Shown piece by piece: positions 45,355-53,538 of a stretch of DNA of 64,000 nucleotides. Position 1 is the stretch's first letter, and the number at the start of each line of letters is the position of its first letter. The notes under the pieces are model-generated. The model did no database searches. It was not told the origin of the DNA and was given only the letters and a program-made list of their open reading frames with translations. The stretch is from Pseudozobellia sp. WGM2 (GTDB lineage: Bacteria; Bacteroidota; Bacteroidia; Flavobacteriales; Flavobacteriaceae). The stretch lies in assembly GCF_017810075.1 (NCBI RefSeq), contig NZ_JADNYK010000011.1, positions 1 through 64,000 on the forward strand. Reading direction: 5' to 3'. The position numbers were made by a program, and so were the translations under genes.

Positions 45355-46012
45355 CCTTTTTAACGATGGCAGCGATACAGGTGGTTGCACCTATTACCTT
45401 TTGGTTCAATTTAACCGTTACCGCACAGTCAAGGGGCAAAAACACATCTACTCTTGAACCGAACTTGATAAAACCGGCATCTTCACCTTGTTGTACGCTT
45501 TCACCCTCTTCGGCATAATTAACAATACGTCGCGCCAAGGCACCGGCAATTTGCCGATATAAAATATCACCGAACTTTGGAGTTCTGATTACCACGGTCG
45601 TGCGTTCGTTCTCGGTGCTTGATTTTGGGTGCCATGCCACTAGATATTTACCAGGATGATATTTTGAATATTTAACGCTTCCACTCGCAGGATAACGGGT
45701 TACATGCACGTTGGTGGGCGACATGAATATGGAAACTTGACGCCTTTTGCCCTTAAAGTATTCGGTTTCTTCTACTTCTTCAATCACCACGACTTTACCA
45801 TCGACAGGAGCTAAAATTTCATCAAAGTTTTTATTGGCCCTTCGAGAAGGGTTTCGAAAAAATTGAAGTATTAGAATCAAGAAAATTACTGCCAGAACCT
45901 GAAGCCCCCAACGTAGCCATAGAATATTTACATAGAATTGAGATACCAATATAATGGCACAAACGATAAAAAAGGTGGTCAATATTATCTTTTGACCCTC
46001 TCTATGAAACAT
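45329..46012 (-). CDS. psd: Phosphatidylserine decarboxylase-related protein
   Basis: 227 residues. Short bacterial form with two N-terminal membrane helices, ILAPVDGKVVVIEEVEE, FMSPTNVHVTRYPASGSV and the self-cleavage site in IKFGSRVDVFLP (Gly-Ser, forming the pyruvoyl group). It converts phosphatidylserine to phosphatidylethanolamine in the inner membrane. The start overlaps the cdsA end by 11 bp, so both are made together. Confidence 0.93.
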   Translation of the reverse strand: MFHREGQKIILTTFFIVCAIILVSQFYVNILWLRWGLQVLAVIFLILILQFFRNPSRRANKNFDEILAPVDGKVVVIEEVEETEYFKGKRRQVSIFMSPTNVHVTRYPASGSVKYSKYHPGKYLVAWHPKSSTENERTTVVIRTPKFGDILYRQIAGALARRIVNYAEEGESVQQGEDAGFIKFGSRVDVFLPLDCAVTVKLNQKVIGATTCIAAIVKKDEEGEITY

Positions 46013-46805
46013 AGGCTATAATTTTTAACGTTAAATAAGCGAACGGAGCTGCGAATACCAAACTGTCTAACCGATCTAGCATGCCTCCATGCCCGGGCAG
46101 TATCGCTCCACTATCCTTTACCCCTGCGGCTCGTTTAAATTTTGACTCCACTAAATCTCCTAAACTTCCTGCTACTACAATCACTACTGAAATGAACACC
46201 CATTGCAAGGGGGTTACTATAGGCTCATATTTGCCCAAAAAGTAAGCCGTTGCCATTGCAAAAAGTAAACCTCCAACAGCTCCTTCCACTGTTTTTTTCG
46301 GAGAAACACGACTAAATAATTTGTGTTTTCCAAACGCACGGCCAGTAATATAGGCAAACGAATCGTTCACCCAAATCAGGATAAAAATACCTATAATAAG
46401 GAACTTGACAAAGTCATTATTCGTATAGGGGATCATTGTTAAAAAAATAAATCCCCCACCTACGTAAAATAGCCCGATTATGAACTTTTGAAGGGTGTTA
46501 AAAAGCTTTTCTTTCTTAGAAAAAAGATAGACCAATAAGGTGAAATTAGTGGTAATCGTGCAAAAAAGAAGGGCATAGACCATCCAAATTTTCGTAACGA
46601 AGTAAATATAGGCCCACCAAAGAACCAAATATGCGAAGTAGATGTGCAGGCCTCTTAGACCTACTAGTTTTTTGTACTCATTTAGGCACGCAAGCCCAAA
46701 AACCATGAACAAAAAATCAAATGCATCTGAACTCAGAAATACGACGGATAGCAGTAAAATTATATATACGGCACCAGTTAATGATCTTCTAAGTATTTCC
46801 CTCAT
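46002..46805 (-). CDS. cdsA: Phosphatidate cytidylyltransferase
   Basis: 267 residues with about seven membrane helices and the CDP-DAG synthase signature SLGDLVESKFKRAAGVKDSGAILPGHGGMLDRLDS near the C-terminus, including the metal-binding D-x-x-D. It makes CDP-diacylglycerol from phosphatidate and CTP. It sits in the conserved ftsH-LUD-cdsA-psd order, 3 bp after the LUD gene. Confidence 0.95.
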   Translation of the reverse strand: MREILRRSLTGAVYIILLLSVVFLSSDAFDFLFMVFGLACLNEYKKLVGLRGLHIYFAYLVLWWAYIYFVTKIWMVYALLFCTITTNFTLLVYLFSKKEKLFNTLQKFIIGLFYVGGGFIFLTMIPYTNNDFVKFLIIGIFILIWVNDSFAYITGRAFGKHKLFSRVSPKKTVEGAVGGLLFAMATAYFLGKYEPIVTPLQWVFISVVIVVAGSLGDLVESKFKRAAGVKDSGAILPGHGGMLDRLDSLVFAAPFAYLTLKIIAYVS

Positions 46806-46808
46806 AGT

Positions 46809-47423
46809 CTACAGGTCTTCCAAAAGTAAAAGATACAGATTTTTGGAACTACTACCGTAGGTGAGAAAATCATCAGAATTCTCTTCGTTAGCTTGAAAGT
46901 GTTTTAATGTGGTGATATTGGCCGGTATACTGCGGCCATATTTCTTCTTAATAGTCTTTAATCCTTCACCAATAGATTCGACCAACTGACTTGTTGTAGC
47001 GAAAACAATGACATTATAGGGTAGCTCGTTGAGCTTTTTATCCATCAACTGATTTGAGCACACCAAAATAGAGCCATTTTGCGCAATTAAATGTTCGCAT
47101 GTCGTAAAGAAGACATCACTGTCTTTGCTTCTATCGGTAAAACTGATTTTTTCTTTGGCGAACTTTTCCTTAAGCTTAGGATTCAGCGCAAAAAACGGAT
47201 GATCTTGCCAGCTATTTTCATTCACAATATTTCTTAAGGCCTGCGATATTTCAGCAAAAGAGTCACAATAGAGAAATTTACCTCCGTTTTTCTTAAAATG
47301 GATGGTAAATTTTTCATCAACGGGAAGGTTGAGGTCGGGCATATGGGCTCCTCTGGTTTCCGTTGTTTCTTTGGAAACCTGCTTCTTGTTGCCTCCACCA
47401 AATAATTTGTCAAATAGCCCCAT
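46809..47423 (-). CDS. LUD domain protein (LutC/YkgG-like)
   Basis: 204 residues. The LUD fold is seen in DVFFTTCEHLIAQNGSILVCSNQLMDKKLNELPYNVIVFATTSQLVESIGEGLKTIKKKYG. Relatives of this domain take part in lactate use as LutB/LutC, but this lone copy between ftsH and cdsA is a conserved feature of Bacteroidota with no proven role. Likely cotranscribed with ftsH. Confidence 0.88.
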   Translation of the reverse strand: MGLFDKLFGGGNKKQVSKETTETRGAHMPDLNLPVDEKFTIHFKKNGGKFLYCDSFAEISQALRNIVNENSWQDHPFFALNPKLKEKFAKEKISFTDRSKDSDVFFTTCEHLIAQNGSILVCSNQLMDKKLNELPYNVIVFATTSQLVESIGEGLKTIKKKYGRSIPANITTLKHFQANEENSDDFLTYGSSSKNLYLLLLEDL

Positions 47424-47485
47424 GTACTCTTATATACTCTATATGCGCGCTTTCTTTAGACTAAGAAAACATTGAATAATTTTAT

Positions 47486-49495
47486 TTATTTTTCTTCACC
47501 TTCTTCAGCCAAAGTGCCTGTTACCTCCGAATCGTCGGCACTTGCATCGCTCAGCTTCTCTTGGCCTTTCTCGTCGAACTCTTTATCAAAAGGTCTTTTT
47601 CCAAAAATTTTCTCTAAATCTTCTTTAAAAATAACTTCTTTTTCTAAAAGTCTTTCTGCCAAAGTGGTGAGTTTGTCTTTATTATCTTCTAATACCTTAA
47701 TAGCTCTTTGGTACTGTTCTTCAATAATCTTAGATATTTCTTCATCGATTTTCTTGGCAGTATCTTCGCTATAAGGTTTTGAAAAGCCATAAGAATCTTG
47801 ACCTGATGAATCGTAATAGGTTAAGTTTCCTATTTCGTCATTGAGTCCGTAAATGGTGACCATGGCCCTCGCTTGTTTGGTTACTTTTTCCAAATCGCTT
47901 AGAGCTCCTGTAGATATTTTGTCGAAAATAACTCTTTCAGCTGCACGGCCTCCCATGGTGGCACACATCTCATCGAGCATTTGCTCAGGTCTCACAATCA
48001 AACGCTCTTCCGGTAGATACCATGCGGCACCTAAAGATTGCCCTCTAGGAACGATGGTAACCTTCACCAAAGGCGCAGCGTGTTCCAACATCCAACTCAC
48101 GGTTGCATGACCAGCTTCATGAAAAGCAATTGTCTTTTTTTCGCCTGGAGTGATGATTTTATTTTTCTTTTCGAGTCCGCCTACGATTCTATCTACGGCA
48201 TCCAAGAAATCTTGTTTTGTCACCGCCTTACGTTCTTTTCGTGCGGCTATCAAGGCAGCTTCATTACATACATTGGCAATATCGGCGCCTGAGAACCCAG
48301 GGGTCTGTCTGGCCAAGAACTCCATATCTAGAGCCTCAGCAGTTTTTATTGGTCTTAAATGAACTTCGAAGATTTCTCTTCTTTCCCTGATATCGGGAAG
48401 ATCGACATAGATCTGTCTGTCGAACCTACCAGCGCGCATAAGGGCTTTATCCAATACATCGGCCCGGTTCGTAGCCGCAAGTACGATTACATTGGTATTG
48501 GTACCGAAACCATCCATTTCGGTCAATAACTGGTTCAAAGTATTCTCTCGTTCGTCGTTACTGCCTGTGAAATTGTTTTTTCCGCGAGCGCGCCCGATTG
48601 CATCGATCTCATCAATAAAGATAATCGCCGGTGATTTATCTTTCGCTTGCTTGAAGAGGTCACGTACCCTAGAGGCACCTACACCTACGAACATTTCGAC
48701 AAAATCAGAACCTGACAGCGAAAAGAAGGGTACTTTGGCCTCGCCTGCAACAGCTTTCGCCAAGAGGGTCTTACCCGTACCAGGAGGGCCAACTAACAGG
48801 GCGCCTTTAGGAATTTTACCTCCTAGAGAGGTATATTTATCCGGATTTTTAAGAAATTCTACAATTTCTTCTACCTCTTCTTTGGCACCTTCGAGCCCTG
48901 CAACATCTTTGAACGATGTACGGGTATCAGTCTTTTCATCAAATAGTTTCGCTTTCGATTTACCGATGTTAAAAATTTGACCTCCAGCGCCGCCGCCGCC
49001 GCCGCCTGACATTCTGCGCATAAGATAAATCCATATACCGATAATCAGTACAAAAGGTAGAATACCTAACAATAAATCCATGAGGTAATTGTTGTCGGTA
49101 TCATAATCTACGATTGTATCGAGATTATTTTCCTTTTTTATGTTCTTGATTTCATTTTCGAAATTCTGAAGGTCACCATAATCAAGTACATACTGTGGCG
49201 TAACGCCCGTTGATGGCAAAAAAGGTTTGTCATTCACATCGTTATGCACATCTTTGGCAAGCGCCTCGTCAGTTAGAAATACCTTGGCCTGTCTAGTATT
49301 GGTGATTATCATTATCTCTTTGACATCACCATTTCTTAAGTACTCTTGTAATTCTGAAGTGGTCGTTTTCTTAGTGCTGGCGAAATTGCCACTACCCAAA
49401 AATTGAAAACCTATTAAAAGTACCGCAATCAATCCGTAAATCCACCATGAGCTGAACTTTGGTTTCTTCGGGTTCACATTATTATCTTTAGCCAT
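47486..49495 (-). CDS. ftsH: ATP-dependent zinc metalloprotease
   Basis: 669 residues. Two N-terminal membrane helices flank a periplasmic domain. The AAA module has Walker A (LVGPPGTGKTLLAKAVAGEA), Walker B (IIFIDEIDAIGR) and the second region of homology (NVIVLAATNRADVLDKALMRAGRFDR). The zinc site is HEAGHATVSW. A Gly-rich linker (RRMSGGGGGGAGG) joins membrane and AAA parts. It degrades misfolded membrane proteins and regulatory targets. It follows rsfS by 9 bp. Confidence 0.97.
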   Translation of the reverse strand: MAKDNNVNPKKPKFSSWWIYGLIAVLLIGFQFLGSGNFASTKKTTTSELQEYLRNGDVKEIMIITNTRQAKVFLTDEALAKDVHNDVNDKPFLPSTGVTPQYVLDYGDLQNFENEIKNIKKENNLDTIVDYDTDNNYLMDLLLGILPFVLIIGIWIYLMRRMSGGGGGGAGGQIFNIGKSKAKLFDEKTDTRTSFKDVAGLEGAKEEVEEIVEFLKNPDKYTSLGGKIPKGALLVGPPGTGKTLLAKAVAGEAKVPFFSLSGSDFVEMFVGVGASRVRDLFKQAKDKSPAIIFIDEIDAIGRARGKNNFTGSNDERENTLNQLLTEMDGFGTNTNVIVLAATNRADVLDKALMRAGRFDRQIYVDLPDIRERREIFEVHLRPIKTAEALDMEFLARQTPGFSGADIANVCNEAALIAARKERKAVTKQDFLDAVDRIVGGLEKKNKIITPGEKKTIAFHEAGHATVSWMLEHAAPLVKVTIVPRGQSLGAAWYLPEERLIVRPEQMLDEMCATMGGRAAERVIFDKISTGALSDLEKVTKQARAMVTIYGLNDEIGNLTYYDSSGQDSYGFSKPYSEDTAKKIDEEISKIIEEQYQRAIKVLEDNKDKLTTLAERLLEKEVIFKEDLEKIFGKRPFDKEFDEKGQEKLSDASADDSEVTGTLAEEGEEK

Positions 49496-49504
49496 TCTTT
49501 TTTT

Positions 49505-49882
49505 TTACTGGTTTAAACTACTTTCCACTGAGGTTACTTTGGCATCTCCCCAAAGACCCTCAATGTCATAAAATTCTCGAATCTGTTTTTGGAAAACATG
49601 TACGACCACATTAACATAATCCATCAAAATCCACTCGGCATTGTCTTCACCTTCTACATGCCAAGGTTTATCTTTGATAGCTTTGCTAACTGTTTTTCGA
49701 ATCGAGCCTACTATTGCATTTACATGCGTATTAGAAGTACCATTACATATTATAAAGTAGTCACAAACGGTATTTTCAATATCTCTAAGATCGAGCAAAT
49801 TAATATCCTGTCCTTTAACTTCTTCAATCCCTTGTAAGATCAATGCAATTAATTCATCTGCACTGGCTTTGCTTTCTTGCAT
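49505..49882 (-). CDS. rsfS: Ribosome silencing factor RsfS
   Basis: 125 residues with the family pattern GIEEVKGQDINLLDLRDIENTVCDYFIICNGTSNTHVNAI and WILMDYVNVVVHVFQKQIREFYDIEGLWGDA. It binds ribosomal protein uL14 and blocks subunit joining under starvation. A TAACTTTG box (49909-49902) lies 20 bp before the start. First gene of the rsfS-ftsH-LUD-cdsA-psd cluster; divergent from birA. Confidence 0.95.
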   Translation of the reverse strand: MQESKASADELIALILQGIEEVKGQDINLLDLRDIENTVCDYFIICNGTSNTHVNAIVGSIRKTVSKAIKDKPWHVEGEDNAEWILMDYVNVVVHVFQKQIREFYDIEGLWGDAKVTSVESSLNQ

Positions 49883-49976
49883 TCAAATATTTTAGTTTGT
49901 ACAAAGTTATTATTTTTTTGTTCTTTTAGCCCCAGTTTTTTTACAATAGACGTAAACATTACCGAAACCTTATCTT

Positions 49977-50708
49977 ATGCATTTAATCAAACTTGATGCC
50001 ACGCCCTCTACAAATGACTATTTAAAGGCGCTATCTGCATCAAGTAGTCTAGTTGATTTTACAACTGTGTGGGCGATACAACAGTCGAAAGGTAAAGGTC
50101 AAATGGGATCCGTTTGGCTGTCAGAGATTGGTAAAAACCTCACTTTTAGTGTTTTAAAAAATAATTTAAATTTATTAGTCAGTGAGAGTTATACTTTAAA
50201 TGTTTGCATTAGCCTTGTGCTCTATGATTTTTTAAACGACCTGAATGTACCACAGTTAAGTATAAAATGGCCAAACGACATTCTGTCAGGCACTTCTAAA
50301 CTTTGTGGTGTTTTAATAGAGAACCAGTTAAAAGGTAATCAAGTAAGCTCTGCAATCATTGGTATCGGACTAAATGTAAATCAAACTGATTTCCACTCTT
50401 TGAAAAACGTAACGTCGTTAAAATTGTTGTTCGGTCGTGATTTTAATTTGGACAATCTACTGTCTAAAATAATGGTAAAGTTACAAAGCATTTTCATAGC
50501 GTTGAAAGAAAATGGCAGAGAAGCATTTTGGAAAGCGTATGAAAATGTACTTTTTAGAAAAGATAAGCCATCAACCTTTGAAGATACGCACGGCCAAATG
50601 TTTATGGGCTTCATACGTGAAGTTTCATTTGACGGCCAATTGGTAGTAGAGCTGGAAGATAAAATATTAAAAAAGTTTAACCTGAAAGAATTAAAGTTAC
50701 TTTATTGA
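49977..50708 (+). CDS. birA: Biotin--[acetyl-CoA-carboxylase] ligase
   Basis: 243 residues; a ligase without the N-terminal DNA-binding domain (group I BirA). Motifs: LDATPSTNDYLKAL, the biotin/ATP loop QQSKGKGQMGSVWLS (GRGRxG-like), LSIKWPNDILSGTSKLCGVLIENQ and IIGIGLNVNQ. It attaches biotin to the carboxyl carrier protein of acetyl-CoA carboxylase. Because the helix-turn-helix is missing it cannot act as a repressor. Divergent from rsfS. Confidence 0.94.
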   Translation: MHLIKLDATPSTNDYLKALSASSSLVDFTTVWAIQQSKGKGQMGSVWLSEIGKNLTFSVLKNNLNLLVSESYTLNVCISLVLYDFLNDLNVPQLSIKWPNDILSGTSKLCGVLIENQLKGNQVSSAIIGIGLNVNQTDFHSLKNVTSLKLLFGRDFNLDNLLSKIMVKLQSIFIALKENGREAFWKAYENVLFRKDKPSTFEDTHGQMFMGFIREVSFDGQLVVELEDKILKKFNLKELKLLY

Positions 50709-50752
50709 TATGGTAAGCTCTGTTCTAGCACTATTTTGAAATGCCCATAAGG

Positions 50753-51748
50753 ATGAAAATAAAACTAAAATTGTTGATTGTATGTCTCTTGATATTTCCG
50801 ATTTCGGTTGCTCATGGTCAAAATATAGTTGAAGAATACCAAGAGGCCATGAACGATAGTTTGCAAATCGGTGAAATGGATACCGATTTTCTAAAGTACA
50901 TAAAAAAAGGATATACCCTTTTTAGACCTAACAATAATAGAGAAATTACCGGTGTAATTATCTTTTTAGAAGACTCTGGGTTTGAACTAAAAAATAAGAG
51001 TGCAACACAAATGTATTATCAGGCGAATAAGGCTGGATTTGCAGTTTTGTCGGTTTCGACGGAAATACCGTTAGACTTCTTTTTTTCTGATGTCTCGATT
51101 TTAGATGCTCACAAAACAATCAAAGAAGCATTTGACAAAAACAACCTGCCGAATAAAAACGTCTTCTTGGTCGGTGTCGGATTGTCTGGGCATCGAATTT
51201 TAAAATATGTTGAATATGTGAAGAAAACCAACGAAAATTTTTTATTGAAGATATCTGGACTTGTTATTTGTGATGCACCGTTAGATTGGGTCAGACAATA
51301 CAATGAAGGTAGAAGAGACAGAAGAATTAATTTTGACGAAGGAGCTGTGTGGGAAGGTACTTTTTCTAATTATATTCTTGAGAAGAATTTAAATGGTACT
51401 CCAACGACAAATCTCGAGAAATATCTTGACTTTTCGACTTATAGCTATTCTGATGAAAAAAATAGGAAGATTAAATATTTTAAAGACTATCCGGTAAGAG
51501 CCTATATGGAAGTTGCGGTAAAATATTGGTTGGAAAGGAAACGAAAAACTACAATTGACAACAATGGACCAGATATGGTCGGATTTATTGCACAGTTAAA
51601 ACTTGCTGGAAATGACAAATCGGAATTGGTAGTCTTTTATCCGCAAGATAGTAAAACCGAGAAAAAAAATACTGATGCAACTTGGCTTACTGTTGATAAA
51701 GATGAGCTAATGGATTGGATGATTAAGTTATCGGAGCAACAACCATAA
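50753..51748 (+). CDS. Secreted alpha/beta-hydrolase-like protein of unknown function
   Basis: 331 residues from the ATG at 50753, which opens a signal peptide (MKIKLKLLIVCLLIFPISVAHG); another ATG lies at 50741. The middle reads like an alpha/beta hydrolase core: GVIIFLEDSGF, KAGFAVLSVSTEIPLDF and NVFLVGVGLSGHRILKY at the expected nucleophile elbow. The elbow is not a clean GxSxG: the Ser is followed by Gly-His. Whether it is catalytic is unclear. 44 bp after birA, perhaps in the same transcript. Not recognised further. Confidence 0.7.
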   Translation: MKIKLKLLIVCLLIFPISVAHGQNIVEEYQEAMNDSLQIGEMDTDFLKYIKKGYTLFRPNNNREITGVIIFLEDSGFELKNKSATQMYYQANKAGFAVLSVSTEIPLDFFFSDVSILDAHKTIKEAFDKNNLPNKNVFLVGVGLSGHRILKYVEYVKKTNENFLLKISGLVICDAPLDWVRQYNEGRRDRRINFDEGAVWEGTFSNYILEKNLNGTPTTNLEKYLDFSTYSYSDEKNRKIKYFKDYPVRAYMEVAVKYWLERKRKTTIDNNGPDMVGFIAQLKLAGNDKSELVVFYPQDSKTEKKNTDATWLTVDKDELMDWMIKLSEQQP

Positions 51749-51897
51749 AAACGAACAGTAGTAAATCTGAGGGCACTGGTTTGCGTATTACGCCACAAGA
51801 AAAGCATTTTAAGTGCTCTAGCAACGGGTTTTCGATGAAGGCGAAAAAGTTCCCTTAGCTCTCCCCAAATTCATGTGTCAGAAATTTTATGACTAAT

Positions 51898-52290
51898 TTA
51901 AATTTTAGATAAATTATCGGAGAGCGTACCCATAAAATTGGTAATCGGCTTTTTAATCATCATCGCCATCATGGCATTGAATTCGCCCTCAAAGCTAAGA
52001 GTTACCTCGCTAGAGTTTTCAGAAATTGAATTGATGTTTGCGGTCAATGTAAAAGGTAGTTTTTCACTTGCCGCACCGAGAACAATTTGATTGTAAGGCG
52101 TCTGATTTTTTCTTTGAAGTACGATTTCGGGCATGCCCTTCAACGCAAAAAGAAATCGGTCTTCGTTTATGATTTCAAACTTGTCAATGTTATCGGGCAT
52201 CAATTTTTCGAAATTCTTAAGGTCGGTCAAAAATTCAAAAACATCTTTGTCGCCTTTGGGTACGAGGGTATTTGGTGTTTCTATATGCAT
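51898..52290 (-). CDS. SRPBCC-family small protein
   Basis: 130 residues with the layout of a START/polyketide-cyclase fold: VPKGDKDVFEFLTDLKNFEKLMPDNIDKFEI at the start, internal beta-strands and the long C-terminal helix MMAMMIKKPITNFMGTLSDNLSKI. Such proteins bind hydrophobic ligands; none is known here. It follows pyrE by 4 bp and is probably cotranscribed, as in other flavobacteria. Confidence 0.85.
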   Translation of the reverse strand: MHIETPNTLVPKGDKDVFEFLTDLKNFEKLMPDNIDKFEIINEDRFLFALKGMPEIVLQRKNQTPYNQIVLGAASEKLPFTLTANINSISENSSEVTLSFEGEFNAMMAMMIKKPITNFMGTLSDNLSKI

Positions 52291-52294
52291 ATTG

Positions 52295-52936
52295 CTATTG
52301 TTGCCACTGAGAAGGCTGTTCGCGCCATGCTCTAAGTGTATTTAATTGATTGTCTTTGACAAAATGGGTTTCTAAAGCTTGTTCGATCAAATGATCGTAG
52401 TCGCTTAATGTATGAAGTTCTATGCCTCTATTTTCGAAATTTTCACTTGCCACTTCAAATCCGTAGGTGAAAATAGCTAGCATACCCTTGACATTGGCAC
52501 CTGCTTCAATTAGCGCGGTTACGGCATTCAAACTGCTGTTTCCGGTGCTGATTAAGTCTTCGATGACCACTACCGTCTGATTGGCTTCGAGCTGCCCTTC
52601 AATTTGATTTTTTCTACCATGCTTCTTGGGTTCGGGCCTCACATATATAAAGGGAAGCCCTAAAACATCAGCGATCAACGCGCCGATACCTATAGCCCCG
52701 GTCGCGACCCCTGCGATCACATCAGGCTTGCCGTACAACTCTTCGACTTGCTTGGCCATTTCTTCGCGAACGTAGTTGCGAATCGAAGGGTATGAAAGCA
52801 AAATTCGGTTATCACAATAAATAGGCGATTTCCATCCGGAAGCCCATGTAAATGGATTTTCGGGTTTCAACTTTATTGCATTAATTTGCAGAAGAAGCTC
52901 GGCTGTTTTTTTGGCAGTGTTTTTGTTTAAAACCAT
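52295..52936 (-). CDS. pyrE: Orotate phosphoribosyltransferase
   Basis: 213 residues from the ATG at 52936 (MVLNKNTAKKTAELLL); the frame stays open 35 codons further but into the divergent NUDIX gene. Motifs: KPENPFTWASGWKSPIYCDNR, GVATGAIGIGALIADVLGLPFIYVRPEPKKHGRKNQIEG and the PRPP loop VVVIEDLISTGNS. It forms orotidine monophosphate in pyrimidine synthesis. A TACATTTG box (52948-52941) lies only 4 bp before the start, which suggests a leaderless or nearly leaderless mRNA. Confidence 0.95.
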   Translation of the reverse strand: MVLNKNTAKKTAELLLQINAIKLKPENPFTWASGWKSPIYCDNRILLSYPSIRNYVREEMAKQVEELYGKPDVIAGVATGAIGIGALIADVLGLPFIYVRPEPKKHGRKNQIEGQLEANQTVVVIEDLISTGNSSLNAVTALIEAGANVKGMLAIFTYGFEVASENFENRGIELHTLSDYDHLIEQALETHFVKDNQLNTLRAWREQPSQWQQ

Positions 52937-52943
52937 GACGCAA

Positions 52944-53531
52944 ATGTATAAAGTTTTTGTGAACGAATTACCGTTGATCTTAACAAATAAGCTCTCGGAA
53001 ACCGCCAATGGTGAATATTTTTTATTGAATGAAAATTCCATTCAAGATGCTATCAAATTGCTGAGAAAGAAAAAACTCTCTACGGCCTATGTTTACCATC
53101 CCAATCACGAAGAAATTTTAAAAAAATTTACAAAGGAAATTCCTCTTGTTGTTGCTGCAGGAGGTGTAGTAACGAATGAAATCGGTGAGGTGCTTTTTAT
53201 CTATAGAAACGATAAGTGGGATTTGCCGAAGGGTAAACTTGATAAAGGAGAGTCGATAGAAGATTGTGCCATACGTGAAGTCATGGAAGAGACGGGAGTT
53301 AAAAACCTACGAATTGAAAATTTTTTAAAAACTACCTATCATGTTTTCAGTAACAGCGGAAAGTACACACTCAAGGAGGTGCATTGGTACGCCATGAAGA
53401 CTGATTATACTGGTAAACTTCGACCTGAGAAAAAAGAAGGTATTGTGAAGGTCAAATGGAAAGGGCCTCAAAAAATACAAAAGGCCCTTCAAAATTCTTA
53501 TCCAAATATTAAGCTTTTGTTCGGCGATTGA
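52944..53531 (+). CDS. NUDIX hydrolase
   Basis: 195 residues from the ATG at 52944 (MYKVFVNELPLIL); an ATG at 52935 overlaps the pyrE start codon as CATG. The NUDIX box is complete: GKLDKGESIEDCAIREVMEETGV (GX5EX7REUXEEXGU pattern, about residues 100-122). It hydrolyses a nucleoside diphosphate linked to another group; substrate unknown. Divergent from pyrE with only 7 bp between the start codons, so its promoter must lie inside pyrE. Confidence 0.92.
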   Translation: MYKVFVNELPLILTNKLSETANGEYFLLNENSIQDAIKLLRKKKLSTAYVYHPNHEEILKKFTKEIPLVVAAGGVVTNEIGEVLFIYRNDKWDLPKGKLDKGESIEDCAIREVMEETGVKNLRIENFLKTTYHVFSNSGKYTLKEVHWYAMKTDYTGKLRPEKKEGIVKVKWKGPQKIQKALQNSYPNIKLLFGD

Positions 53532-53538
53532 TTTAAAC

